From: Citrobacter rodentium NBRC 105723 = DSM 16636
GTDB taxonomy: Bacteria > Pseudomonadota > Gammaproteobacteria > Enterobacterales > Enterobacteriaceae
Reading direction: 5' to 3'
Assembly: GCF_021278985.1 (NCBI RefSeq)
Contig: NZ_CP082834.1
Span: forward strand, 1-39,262
Length of the DNA: 39,262 nucleotides
Positions 23,010-30,954 of this stretch are shown in pieces (the first letter of the stretch is position 1; each line of letters starts with the position of its first letter). The notes under the pieces were generated by a model. That model ran no database searches and was not told where the DNA came from. It saw only the letters and a list, made by a program, of their open reading frames with translations. The position numbers and the translations under genes are program-made.

Positions 23010-24425
23010 ATGAAAGTAACCAAATCTATTATAGCTATTTTATTGTGCTTATCTGCTGGTAGTGCATATGCAGATTGTGAGTATCACCTTACGGGTAACA
23101 AGGAGACTCTTAACATTTCGGATTGTGTCGATGGTGTAAAAGGCATAGCTAATAGTGCACTGTCAAACTCACAGAATGCACAAAATGTTGCAAATGGTGC
23201 TGCTTCTACAGCGCAAAATGCACAGTCTGTTGCGAATACTGCTGCGTCTACTGCGCAAAACGCACAAACAGCCGCGAATAAAGCTCAGACAACAGCAAAT
23301 GAGGCTAATTCAGCGGCACAGAATGCACAGAACACAGCGAATACGGCGCAAAATACAGCGAACTCTGCTAATACGGTTGCTCAAAATGCTCAATCGACAG
23401 CTAACCAGGCAATCAAAGATGCGGCAGAAAAAGCTGAAGCGGCAGAAAAGAACGCAAACAACTATACAGACAATAAAATTACAGATGCTAAAAATGAACT
23501 GAATACGAATATTGATAGTGCGAAGAATGACGCGATCAATTCGTCGAACAGTTACACTGACAGCAAAATCAGTGACACGAAGACAGAACTGAACGCCAGT
23601 ATCGACAAGGCGAAGAACGACGCGATCAGTTCGTCGAACAGCTACACCGACAGCAAAATCAGTGATGCGAAGACGGAACTGAACGCCAATATTGATAAGG
23701 CGAAGAATGACGCGATCAGTTCATCCAACAGTTATACTGACAATAAAATCAGTGACACGAAGACGGAGCTGAACGCCAGTATCGACAAGGCAAAGAACGA
23801 CGCGGTCAGTTCGTCGAATAGTTACACTGACAGCAAAATCAGTGACACGAAGACAGAACTGAACGCCAGTATCGACAAGGCAAAGAACGACGCGGTCAGT
23901 TCATCCAACAGTTATACTGACAGTAAAATCAGTGATACGAAAACAGAGTTGAATACCAATATCAACAATGCCAAAAATGAGGCAATCAGCACATCAAACA
24001 ACTATACGGATAAGAAATATCAACAAGGTATCAGTTATACCAATGAAAAATACGAGCAAAGCATACAGTATGCTCAGAATGCAGCCGATAAAGCTGAACT
24101 AAATGCGAATAACTATACAGATAACCGATTCAGTCAGTTAAGCAATCAATCAAATCAGCGGTTCGAACAATTAAACAGTAAAATTGAACGTGCGGAAAAA
24201 CGTCTTAATGCCGGTATTGCAGGTGTAACAGCAATATCATCAATCCCGTATGTTGCTGAAAATAGTTTCTCATATGGTATTGGCGTTGGTAATTATCAGA
24301 ATGGAAATGCGATTGCAGCAGGCATTCAATATAAAACGTCATTAAACACAAACGTGCGCCTTAACGTTTCATGGGATTCATCTCATAACACTGTTCTTGG
24401 CGCAGGTTTTGCGGGTGGCTGGTAA
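23010..24425 (+). CDS. Trimeric autotransporter adhesin (YadA-like)
   Basis: A 471-residue outer-membrane adhesin. The signal peptide ends AYA/DCEYH (about residue 21). Residues 50-140 are a coiled coil of 7/14-residue repeats (AASTAQNAQSVANT). Residues 150-329 hold six 30-residue repeats of the NSYTDSKISDTKTELNASID type (DNA 23457-23996). A shorter stalk follows and then the YadA anchor from about 385, with GIAGVTAISSIPYVAENSFS. The protein ends in GAGFAGGW with terminal aromatic W. There is no distinct head domain. It probably promotes cell-cell contact or aggregation that could aid mating. Confidence 0.92.
   Translation: MKVTKSIIAILLCLSAGSAYADCEYHLTGNKETLNISDCVDGVKGIANSALSNSQNAQNVANGAASTAQNAQSVANTAASTAQNAQTAANKAQTTANEANSAAQNAQNTANTAQNTANSANTVAQNAQSTANQAIKDAAEKAEAAEKNANNYTDNKITDAKNELNTNIDSAKNDAINSSNSYTDSKISDTKTELNASIDKAKNDAISSSNSYTDSKISDAKTELNANIDKAKNDAISSSNSYTDNKISDTKTELNASIDKAKNDAVSSSNSYTDSKISDTKTELNASIDKAKNDAVSSSNSYTDSKISDTKTELNTNINNAKNEAISTSNNYTDKKYQQGISYTNEKYEQSIQYAQNAADKAELNANNYTDNRFSQLSNQSNQRFEQLNSKIERAEKRLNAGIAGVTAISSIPYVAENSFSYGIGVGNYQNGNAIAAGIQYKTSLNTNVRLNVSWDSSHNTVLGAGFAGGW
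23457..23996 (+). repeat. Six 90-bp tandem repeats in the adhesin gene
   Basis: Units of 90 bp encode NSYTD(S/N)KISD(T/A)KTELN followed by about fourteen more residues. Middle units are nearly identical at the DNA level and edge units diverge. Such a tract can change copy number by slippage or recombination and so vary stalk length. Confidence 0.9.
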
Positions 24426-24453
24426 TAAATTATCTATGTGAAAGGAGATAAAA

Positions 24454-24681
24454 ATGAAACCATTAGTTTATGCAATGATTCTGTCACTGACGACCTTTTC
24501 TGCTTTTGCAAAACAGAACTCGGCTAACAGTCAGAAAACTGGTGCAAGTAATATGGAAAGACAAAGCTATGAGAATACCGATGCGGGGAAAAAACAAGCT
24601 GAATGGATGAAAGGTAAATTGGTTAAATCTGATTGTTCTCCTGCCATGAATCGTATTGGCTGGTCAGAAGGTTGTAAGTAA
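24454..24681 (+). CDS. Small secreted protein
   Basis: A 75-residue protein with a signal peptide cleaved after FSAFA (about residue 19). The mature part is polar (KQNSANSQKTGASNMERQSY) and ends with two Cys (SDCSPAMNRIGWSEGCK), which may form a disulphide. AAAGGAG precedes the ATG. No family is recognised. It follows the adhesin by 28 bp, so it may be a periplasmic partner of it or of the transfer system. Confidence 0.65.
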   Translation: MKPLVYAMILSLTTFSAFAKQNSANSQKTGASNMERQSYENTDAGKKQAEWMKGKLVKSDCSPAMNRIGWSEGCK

Positions 24682-24695
24682 TCCTAATGTCATTC

Positions 24696-24728
24696 TTGCA
24701 GGCTCCAGATTTAATCTGGAGTTTGCAA
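24696..24728 (+). terminator. Hairpin with CCAGATT core
   Basis: CTCCAGATT (24703-24711) pairs with AATCTGGAG (24713-24721), extended by TTGCA / TGCAA outside. No T run follows. A larger hairpin with the same core is at 25034-25075. Confidence 0.55.
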
Positions 24729-24776
24729 AGTGCTACTATCAGCCTGTGTCAGACTTTTATTTGCAGGACAATAATT

Positions 24777-25028
24777 ATGAATGTAACTAGATTTGTAACC
24801 GCACCATCTGATATTAACAAGGTAAAAGAGACTCATTCTGATGACGAGTTAAACCGTTTACTGGAGGCTGTTAATCAGAATTGCCCGACCAGAATTGTGT
24901 TGGGTAGCGTGGAGAAGGGGAAAGAAACGCCACTTATGGCTTCTTGTTTAAGGACTACACCAGAGCGTATTTCAGTTGAAGAAATTGATGAAATAAAATT
25001 TATCCAGAATCCTTCCGAACAGAGATAA
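24777..25028 (+). CDS. Unknown 83-residue protein
   Basis: The ATG at 24777 is chosen because GCAGGA lies in front of it. It is soluble, with a helical, charged N-terminal half (SDINKVKETHSDDELNRLLE). The middle part is CPTRIVLGSVEKGKETPLM and the end is acidic (ISVEEIDEIKFIQ). It is not recognised. It stands between two related hairpins, so it is expressed as its own segment. Confidence 0.55.
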   Translation: MNVTRFVTAPSDINKVKETHSDDELNRLLEAVNQNCPTRIVLGSVEKGKETPLMASCLRTTPERISVEEIDEIKFIQNPSEQR

Positions 25029-25033
25029 AGGTA

Positions 25034-25075
25034 AACGCCGCAGATTCCAGATTTTAATCTGGGATTTGCGGCGTT
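25034..25075 (+). terminator. Long near-perfect hairpin
   Basis: AACGCCGCA (25034-25042) pairs with TGCGGCGTT (25067-25075). Inside it GATTCCAGATT pairs with AATCTGGGATT, using two G-U pairs in RNA, for 20 continuous base pairs. It shares its core with 24696-24728. Confidence 0.6.
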
Positions 25076-25099
25076 GAACAACCGAAGGGCGTTAGTTTT

Positions 25100-25534
25100 A
25101 TGATGAATAAATTCAGTTGTGTTAATCGTATGCTTCGGCAAGTTTTTGTTTTTAGTTTTATCACGACTCCATCAATAGCTTTATTTGTTGTTTTTATGTT
25201 TTTTTTATTTAATAACTCAATTGCTGGTTCATTTTTAAAAGAGGCCAGGGGGCTTATAACCGATACTCCTTCTGATAAGGTTAACGTCTGTCTTTTCGAA
25301 AAGGGCGTACCACAGGATATGGAGTTGACAAACTCCACAACTGAACATGTATTAAAAAATAAATGTATAACAACGTTAGTTGATGCTGCTGACTGGCAGG
25401 AGTCTGTTGACGGTTCCATTCGATATTTTTATTGGTCGTCAGTTGTTGTTGGCTTTGTGGTCTGGTTTACATTTAATTTTAGTGCACTGGAAGAACTATT
25501 TTATCGTAGAAACAGAAAAGGAGATGTTGAATGA
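25100..25534 (+). CDS. Unknown membrane protein upstream of nuclease
   Basis: A 144-residue protein with two membrane helices: about 20-38 (TPSIALFVVFMFFLFNNS) and about 115-132 (FYWSSVVVGFVVWFTFNF). They enclose a periplasmic part with two Cys. ATG codons at 25100 and 25103 are both possible. Its stop overlaps the nuclease start (ATGA), so the two are co-translated. It could guide, retain or protect against the nuclease, but no family is recognised. Confidence 0.6.
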   Translation: MMNKFSCVNRMLRQVFVFSFITTPSIALFVVFMFFLFNNSIAGSFLKEARGLITDTPSDKVNVCLFEKGVPQDMELTNSTTEHVLKNKCITTLVDAADWQESVDGSIRYFYWSSVVVGFVVWFTFNFSALEELFYRRNRKGDVE

Positions 25535-26043
25535 GGATTTTGTTAAGCGTGATTTTATTCCTGTTTACTGCTTTTCAGTCTGCAAATGCAGGTGGAATAC
25601 CTGATGCTTTAGCAGGAATACTTTCTACATTTAACCAGGAAATCCAGGGGAAAGTTATTCGTGTTCTCGATGGCGATACCATTGAAGTATTGCAGGATAA
25701 AAAGCCTGTCAGGATTCGCCTGGCAAACATTGATGCACCGGAGAAAAAACAGGCTTTCGGGCGCTGGTCAGCAAATCAGCTTAAAGCTCTGCTCGCAGGA
25801 CAATCAGTTACCGTCTCTTATACGCAGACAGACCGCTACGGACGCATTATCGGTCGTGTGTTCACGACGAACGGCACGGATGCCAGCCGCTTTATGGTTC
25901 AGTCTGGCGCTGCATGGGTATATGAACGTTACAACGCGGATGAGTCATTACCGGCTTTGCAACGGGAAGCGCAGGAACAAAAGCGTGGTTTATGGGCTGA
26001 TACAAATCCGGTTCCACCGTGGGAATGGCGTATTAGAAATTAA
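25531..26043 (+). CDS. Secreted thermonuclease (SNase family)
   Basis: A 170-residue nuclease with a signal peptide ending SANA/GG (about residue 21). The staphylococcal-nuclease fold is clear: GKVIRVLDGDTIEVLQDKKP, VRIRLANIDAPEKKQAFG and TDRYGRIIGRVF. These supply the calcium-binding Asp and the catalytic Arg, Glu and Arg. It is a periplasmic or exported DNA/RNA nuclease, comparable to the nuc gene near the tra region of IncN plasmid pKM101. It may clear extracellular DNA or degrade DNA that goes astray during transfer. Confidence 0.92.
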   Translation: MRILLSVILFLFTAFQSANAGGIPDALAGILSTFNQEIQGKVIRVLDGDTIEVLQDKKPVRIRLANIDAPEKKQAFGRWSANQLKALLAGQSVTVSYTQTDRYGRIIGRVFTTNGTDASRFMVQSGAAWVYERYNADESLPALQREAQEQKRGLWADTNPVPPWEWRIRN

Positions 26044-26055
26044 GGGACAAAGAAA

Positions 26056-26304
26056 ATGCACTCTTCTTTTGGTTTGCCATATCCGGCTGGTCACTGGATG
26101 TATTCGTTATACGATTTACTCGATAATTCAGTGTTCGTGGTTTGTTTCTTTGCCTTCTGGGTGGCAACGGGTCAATTTTTATTAAGAACTGTACACAGAA
26201 AATTTAATATATCTGAAACAGTTGAGATGGTTATCATCGCTTTATTAGGGATACTAATGACTCTGTCTTTTTATCTTTGTGCAATTTTAAAGGCTTCTCT
26301 TTAA
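26056..26304 (+). CDS. 82-residue membrane protein
   Basis: Two hydrophobic helices (FVVCFFAFWVATGQFLL, about 28-45, and MVIIALLGILMTLSFYLCAI, about 60-79) with a short basic loop (RTVHRKFN). A GGGACAAAG site precedes the ATG. It follows the nuclease by 12 bp, probably in the same operon. No family is recognised; function unknown. Confidence 0.6.
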   Translation: MHSSFGLPYPAGHWMYSLYDLLDNSVFVVCFFAFWVATGQFLLRTVHRKFNISETVEMVIIALLGILMTLSFYLCAILKASL

Positions 26305-26321
26305 ATCAGAGGATAAAAACA

Positions 26322-27074
26322 ATGATGACAAAACATGATAAAGAACGATTCAATAAAAGAATCGGTGGTGAAGTGCAGATTAGTGCTGATATCCGTGTCA
26401 ATGACTTAATGACAGAAGGTGCAGCTTACGTCACTGTAACGGAATCATCCCTGTATGAGCGAGTTTGCCTGTATGCCTTGCAACATGGTGAAGATTTACA
26501 GGGGATGTTTAAGGATGAAAAATATGAATATATGTCCTGTTTTGTTCGTGATGTAGCGGCATTCAGAAGTAATTTTGAAAGCGAAGAGCCTTTAAAGCCT
26601 CTGTTTAACCATGATAAAGGTGATACTGTTGAGTTTGTTATCAGCGTTCCTGAAAAAAGAGTCGAGGATTACGGTGATATAGTCAGAAAAGAGTTCGTAG
26701 ATATAATTCAGAAGCATGTAATAACCATTAATAATAAGCTCTGGAAGAAATTCGTAAAACAAGCCATGACGGGGACAACTTTATATATTGGTTTTGATAT
26801 TAATACAGGTGCAATGGTGGACCCTGAAGATGAACGTGACACCATATTAAAATCATCACGTCAGGAGTTTGTCAGAACAACGACTTTCGATTCATTTCAG
26901 CCTTATTACTATGTTGAGCGTTTATATTCTGGTGCAAAAGAAATAGGCAATATCAATGGTTTTAATGTCTGGTTCAATGAAAGAGGATTTTATTTTTACT
27001 GGAATGAAGAAACGGAATTCTTGATTGAGAGTTGGTTGACGTTCCCTGCATATCCGTATGGCTGGTTTAAATGA
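26322..27074 (+). CDS. Unknown 250-residue protein
   Basis: A soluble protein that I do not recognise. ATG 26322 follows CAGAGG. The N-terminal 90 residues are acidic and helical (ESSLYERVCLYALQHGEDLQ). The middle has DTVEFVISVPEKRVEDYGDI. The end is rich in aromatics (FNVWFNERGFYFYWNEETEF, then YPYGWF). No signal peptide, membrane helix or nucleotide motif is seen. It begins a run of three unknown genes before topB. Confidence 0.6.
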   Translation: MMTKHDKERFNKRIGGEVQISADIRVNDLMTEGAAYVTVTESSLYERVCLYALQHGEDLQGMFKDEKYEYMSCFVRDVAAFRSNFESEEPLKPLFNHDKGDTVEFVISVPEKRVEDYGDIVRKEFVDIIQKHVITINNKLWKKFVKQAMTGTTLYIGFDINTGAMVDPEDERDTILKSSRQEFVRTTTFDSFQPYYYVERLYSGAKEIGNINGFNVWFNERGFYFYWNEETEFLIESWLTFPAYPYGWFK

Positions 27075-27094
27075 ATCCGTAGAGACTAAAAAAG

Positions 27095-27424
27095 ATGGTA
27101 ACGATAATAATAGGTGTGTCGAGAGTTATTGACTATAAAACGGCAGAAATGTCGGTTGATATCCCCCCATTCCCTGAATGGAACAGTGGTCATTATATCG
27201 AAATTCCAGGAGAAGGTATTGTATTCACAGGTGAAAAGAGTGATGACGGTAGCCGTTGTTATTCTGGTGTCATCGAATCTCATTACAGCACTGATGACTG
27301 GCCGTTTATCCTTTCTGAATACAAAAACTGGCTGAAAGATAAGGAAAGAAAGTTTTCTTATCTGTTTGTCTTACGCAATGGTGAACTGGTTCACCATGAG
27401 GTCAACAAATCAGAGCTTCTTTGA
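27095..27424 (+). CDS. Unknown 109-residue protein
   Basis: A soluble protein with a beta-rich start (VTIIIGVSRVIDYKTAEMSV), Pro-rich turn (DIPPFPEWNSGHY), and a C-terminal part WPFILSEYKNWLKDKERKFS. The ribosome site is weak. No known domain is recognised. It lies between two other unknown genes in the same direction. Confidence 0.5.
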   Translation: MVTIIIGVSRVIDYKTAEMSVDIPPFPEWNSGHYIEIPGEGIVFTGEKSDDGSRCYSGVIESHYSTDDWPFILSEYKNWLKDKERKFSYLFVLRNGELVHHEVNKSELL

Positions 27425-27434
27425 GAGGTTTCAT

Positions 27435-28010
27435 ATGCAATATGCATTGTTTGATGGATTTGAACGAAAGTTTTTGCTGGATGCTCTTGAATTTGGTGTT
27501 CTGAAGGACTGGAAAGAAAATCCGGTAAAAGAACTTCCTGATATTGATGAATCTGCTCACCCCTTCCATGTCTGTTATGGTGGATATTTATTAAATCCTG
27601 GTGTTTCAGATTCAGATATTAGCAGAAAAATAAAAGACCAGACAGGATTCTGGCTGGCAGCTATTGATGATACCCGCATGGATTGTCATTCAATAGCTTA
27701 TTATGATATTCACACACTCCCTGTGATTTCATGTGGACATCAAAAGATAGTTCCTTTTGCAGCGTTAATAAAAGCTGATGAATGCATTATTTCAAAAATT
27801 GCTTCATATTCTGGTTTTGCCGTAACAGCCTTTTTGAGAATTAAAGACCAGGATATCGCAACTAATATACTTAACCGTGAGGGAATTTTTGCCTTTAATG
27901 GCTGTGAACGCAGATTCAGACATCCAGTAAGTGAAGATAACTGGCAACAGGCAGTATCAGAAGAACGTGCTATCCGTTGTGCAAAAAGATTAATTCAATG
28001 TAAAGGATAA
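27435..28010 (+). CDS. Unknown 191-residue protein
   Basis: ATG 27435 is used because GAGAGG lies in front of it. It is a soluble alpha/beta protein with several Cys and His (HPFHVCYGGYLLN, DCHSIAYYDIHTLPVISCGH). The C-terminal part is NWQQAVSEERAIRCAKRLIQ. It is not recognised. It ends 4 bp before topB, so it is likely co-transcribed with it. Confidence 0.6.
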   Translation: MQYALFDGFERKFLLDALEFGVLKDWKENPVKELPDIDESAHPFHVCYGGYLLNPGVSDSDISRKIKDQTGFWLAAIDDTRMDCHSIAYYDIHTLPVISCGHQKIVPFAALIKADECIISKIASYSGFAVTAFLRIKDQDIATNILNREGIFAFNGCERRFRHPVSEDNWQQAVSEERAIRCAKRLIQCKG

Positions 28011-28014
28011 CAAA

Positions 28015-30168
28015 ATGAGACTTTTTATCGCAGAAAAACCCGCAGTAGCAAATGATATTGTTAAGGCACTTGGTGGCAATTTTACCCGCCATGATGGCTG
28101 GTTTGAAAGTGATAACGCCATTGTGACTAACTGTTTTGGTCATATTATCGAATCACAGCCGCCGGAAAACTATAATCCTGAATACAAAGCCTGGAAGGTT
28201 GAAACGCTTCCTTTACGTCTTTATCCCGTGAAGTATCAGCCTGTTGAAAGTGCAGCAAAACAGGTTAAAACGATTCTCGAACTTATCAGACGTGGAGACG
28301 TGACTGAAATTGTTCACGCTGGCGATCCTGATGATGAGGGACAGCTACTTGTTGATGAAGTCCTGGAATATGCAGGAAACACAAAACCCGTAAAGCGCGT
28401 TCTGATTAACGACAACACGCTTCCGGCAGTGAAAAAGGCACTGGCAAATCTTAAAGATAATCGTGATTTCAAAGGGCTTTACCTTAAGGCGCTGGCGCGT
28501 TCAGTTGCTGATGCCGTCTATGGCTTCTCCATGACGCGTGCTTACACCATTCCGGCACAGGCCAGAGGATATCAGGGTGTTCTGTCTGTCGGGCGCGTCC
28601 AGACTCCCGTTCTTGGCCTGATTGTGAACCGTACCCGTGCTAACCAGAACCATAAATCCAGTTTTTACTACACCATGACCGGAGTCTTTCAGCGTGGTGC
28701 TGATGTTATCAGGGCGAACTGGAAGCCAGGGGAATTTGCTCCGCTGACAGACCGTAAATTACTTGATAAAGCGTGGGCAGACGGAACGGCTGCATCCCTT
28801 GCCGGAAAACCGGCTACAGTTGAAGCGGCAGCAACTGATGATAAAAAAACGGCTGCGCCGTTGCCGTTTAACCTGGTCAGACTCCAGCAATACATGAACA
28901 AAAAGTTCAAAATGACGGCACAAAAAACGCTGGATATTACGCAACAATTACGTGAAAAATATAAAGCGATTACTTATAACCGCTCTGATTGCTCATATCT
29001 TTCTGATGAACAATTCAGCGAAGCACCGCAGGTTATCGATGCCCTGAAATCAGTCTTTCCTCAGTCGCTGGATATTGATTCTGCACGTAAAAGCAAAGCG
29101 TTTAACAGTGCAAAGGTGACTGCGCATACTGCGATAATCCCGACCGCCAGTGTGCCTGATGTTAACGCACTCAGCACCGACGAGCGCAATGTTTACCTGG
29201 CGATCGCACAACACTATCTTGTTCAGTTCATGCCTGAAAAAGCATACCAGGAAGTATCGGTTGCCATTCAGTGTGGTGATGAGTCGTTCTGTGCCCGTGC
29301 CAGAAAAACAACTGACAGCGGATTTGAGGCGTTTCTTGGCGCGGAAACCACAGACGAAGGTGAATCAGAAGATAATGATGATTCCGCTTTTGAACTGCTC
29401 TGTAAAATTCGCACAGGAGAAACAGTGACGACAAAAGAAGTGGTTGTGAATGAGAAGAAAACAACACCACCGCCATTATTCACCGAAGCCACTTTACTTG
29501 CCGCGCTTGTTCGTGTCGCAGATTTTGTCACTGATCCAGTGATTAAAAAATTACTGAAGGATAAAGATCGGGATAAAAAGGATGAACATGGTGGCATTGG
29601 TACGCCAGCTACCCGCGCAGCCATTCTGGAAACGCTGAAGAAAAGAAACTATATCACGCTGGAAAAAGGGAAACTTATTCCTACTGATACCGGATATGCG
29701 CTTATTGATGCCCTGCCTGGTATAGCAGTTAATCCTGATATGACAGCATTATGGTCTGAAAAGCAGACAGCCATTGAAAATGGCGACCTGACGGTTGAAG
29801 AGTTTATTAATGAGCTGTACGGTGAACTGACAGGCATGATTTCTGATGTTGACCTGGGCGAGATGAAGATTGAACCCGCTGCGCCAGCAGGGCAGTTTCA
29901 ACGCCTGGACTCTCCCTGCCCTTCCTGTGGTAAACATATTGTTATCAGACCAAAAGGTTATTTCTGTACCGGATGTGAATTTAAAATCTGGAGTGAGTTT
30001 TCTGGTAAGAAAATCACCCAGGCGCAGGCAGAAAAACTGGTTAAATCAGGGAAAACCGATTTGATTAATGGATTTAAAAAGAAAAACAGTGGAACGTATG
30101 ATACAGTTCTTGTTCTTGAGGATAAGAAAACAGGGAAGCTGGGTTTTCCGGCAAGGGCTAAGAAGTGA
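28015..30168 (+). CDS. topB: DNA topoisomerase III
   Basis: A 717-residue type IA topoisomerase that decatenates DNA by single-strand passage. The Toprim domain has FIAEKPAVANDIVKAL at the start and the acidic DPDDEGQLL near Asp104. The active-site Tyr321 lies in ITYNRSDCSYLS. A C-terminal CPSCG-type zinc finger (about 635-657) precedes a KRAG-like basic end. topB genes accompany transfer genes on IncX and IncP (traE) plasmids and may resolve daughter plasmids. Its stop overlaps the hha-like start. Confidence 0.96.
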   Translation: MRLFIAEKPAVANDIVKALGGNFTRHDGWFESDNAIVTNCFGHIIESQPPENYNPEYKAWKVETLPLRLYPVKYQPVESAAKQVKTILELIRRGDVTEIVHAGDPDDEGQLLVDEVLEYAGNTKPVKRVLINDNTLPAVKKALANLKDNRDFKGLYLKALARSVADAVYGFSMTRAYTIPAQARGYQGVLSVGRVQTPVLGLIVNRTRANQNHKSSFYYTMTGVFQRGADVIRANWKPGEFAPLTDRKLLDKAWADGTAASLAGKPATVEAAATDDKKTAAPLPFNLVRLQQYMNKKFKMTAQKTLDITQQLREKYKAITYNRSDCSYLSDEQFSEAPQVIDALKSVFPQSLDIDSARKSKAFNSAKVTAHTAIIPTASVPDVNALSTDERNVYLAIAQHYLVQFMPEKAYQEVSVAIQCGDESFCARARKTTDSGFEAFLGAETTDEGESEDNDDSAFELLCKIRTGETVTTKEVVVNEKKTTPPPLFTEATLLAALVRVADFVTDPVIKKLLKDKDRDKKDEHGGIGTPATRAAILETLKKRNYITLEKGKLIPTDTGYALIDALPGIAVNPDMTALWSEKQTAIENGDLTVEEFINELYGELTGMISDVDLGEMKIEPAAPAGQFQRLDSPCPSCGKHIVIRPKGYFCTGCEFKIWSEFSGKKITQAQAEKLVKSGKTDLINGFKKKNSGTYDTVLVLEDKKTGKLGFPARAKK

Positions 30169-30371
30169 AAACAAAGCAGGAATGGCTTTTTCAGTTAAGA
30201 AAATGTACATCAAGAGATACTCTTGAAAAAGTTATTGAGATTAACCGTTACAAGCTGCCTTTATCAGAATCAGAGGCATTTTATTCTGCCGCAGACCATC
30301 GCCGCGCAGAACTGGTGATGAATAAACTTTATGATAAGGTTCCTTCCGGCGTCTGGAAGTACGTCCACTAA
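30165..30371 (+). CDS. hha: Hha/YmoA-family H-NS co-regulator
   Basis: A 68-residue Hha-family protein. LRKCTSRDTLEKVIEINRYK and FYSAADHRRAELVMNKLYDK are diagnostic; the end is VPSGVWKYVH. Hha has no DNA-binding domain and modifies H-NS so that it prefers foreign, AT-rich DNA. It overlaps topB by 4 bp and precedes an H-NS gene by 15 bp, so partner and target are encoded together. Confidence 0.93.
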   Translation: MKTKQEWLFQLRKCTSRDTLEKVIEINRYKLPLSESEAFYSAADHRRAELVMNKLYDKVPSGVWKYVH

Positions 30372-30386
30372 ACAAGAGGATTAATT

Positions 30387-30851
30387 ATGAGCGAACTGAC
30401 TAAAGAAGATGAATACGGCATTATCAGCCGGACTATGATGAATATTCGTTCATTGCGTGTTTTTGCCCGTGAGATTGATTTTGAGCAGTTGCTCGAAATG
30501 CAGGAAAAGCTCAACGTTGTTATTGAAGAACGTCGTGAAGATGCTGAACGTGAAGCGGCTGAACGCCAGGAACTTGAAGCCAAACGTCAGCAGGCCATTG
30601 AATACATCATATCTTTAGGTCTTGATCCCGAATCACTCCTTGCTCCTGTAACAGCTGATACAGTGAAAACCAGGCGGAAAGCCAAAGGCGGAGTAAGAAA
30701 GGCTAAATACCGCTTTAAGGATGAAAATGGCGAGATCAGAGAATGGTCTGGTAATGGCAAGCGTCCGCTTGCTTTACAGAAGCTGCTTGATGAGGGCCAT
30801 TTCATGGAAGATTTCCTCATTGACAAACTGCAACCTGGGCAGGTTGAATAA
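30387..30851 (+). CDS. hns: H-NS-like nucleoid protein
   Basis: A 154-residue H-NS homologue. An N-terminal dimerisation region (MMNIRSLRVFAREIDFEQLL) is followed by a long coiled coil (about 35-72). A flexible linker with basic KTRRKAKGGVRKAK leads to the C-terminal DNA-binding domain (YRFKDENGEIREWSGNGKRP). The loop reads GNGKRP instead of the usual QGR-type motif, so AT-rich minor-groove reading may be altered. It is slightly longer than chromosomal H-NS (137). It probably silences plasmid transfer genes and limits fitness cost. Confidence 0.9.
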   Translation: MSELTKEDEYGIISRTMMNIRSLRVFAREIDFEQLLEMQEKLNVVIEERREDAEREAAERQELEAKRQQAIEYIISLGLDPESLLAPVTADTVKTRRKAKGGVRKAKYRFKDENGEIREWSGNGKRPLALQKLLDEGHFMEDFLIDKLQPGQVE

Positions 30852-30863
30852 AATAATCGTGAT

Positions 30864-30889
30864 GCCGTCGCAAACAAGTTTGCGACGGC
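30864..30889 (+). terminator. Hairpin after hns
   Basis: GCCGTCGCAAAC (30864-30875) pairs with GTTTGCGACGGC (30878-30889). A second hairpin, GCCAGC-GGC-GCTGGC, follows near 30911-30925. No T run is seen. Confidence 0.6.
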
Positions 30890-30954
30890 AAATGGAGGGG
30901 ACAGAACAGCCAGCGGCGCTGGCAAGAAATTTTATCGTTTGATAAAGAGGGAAA

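Noticed and set aside
23457..23996. CRISPR array
   Set aside because: The 90-bp repeats are tandem, spacer-free and translated as part of the adhesin.
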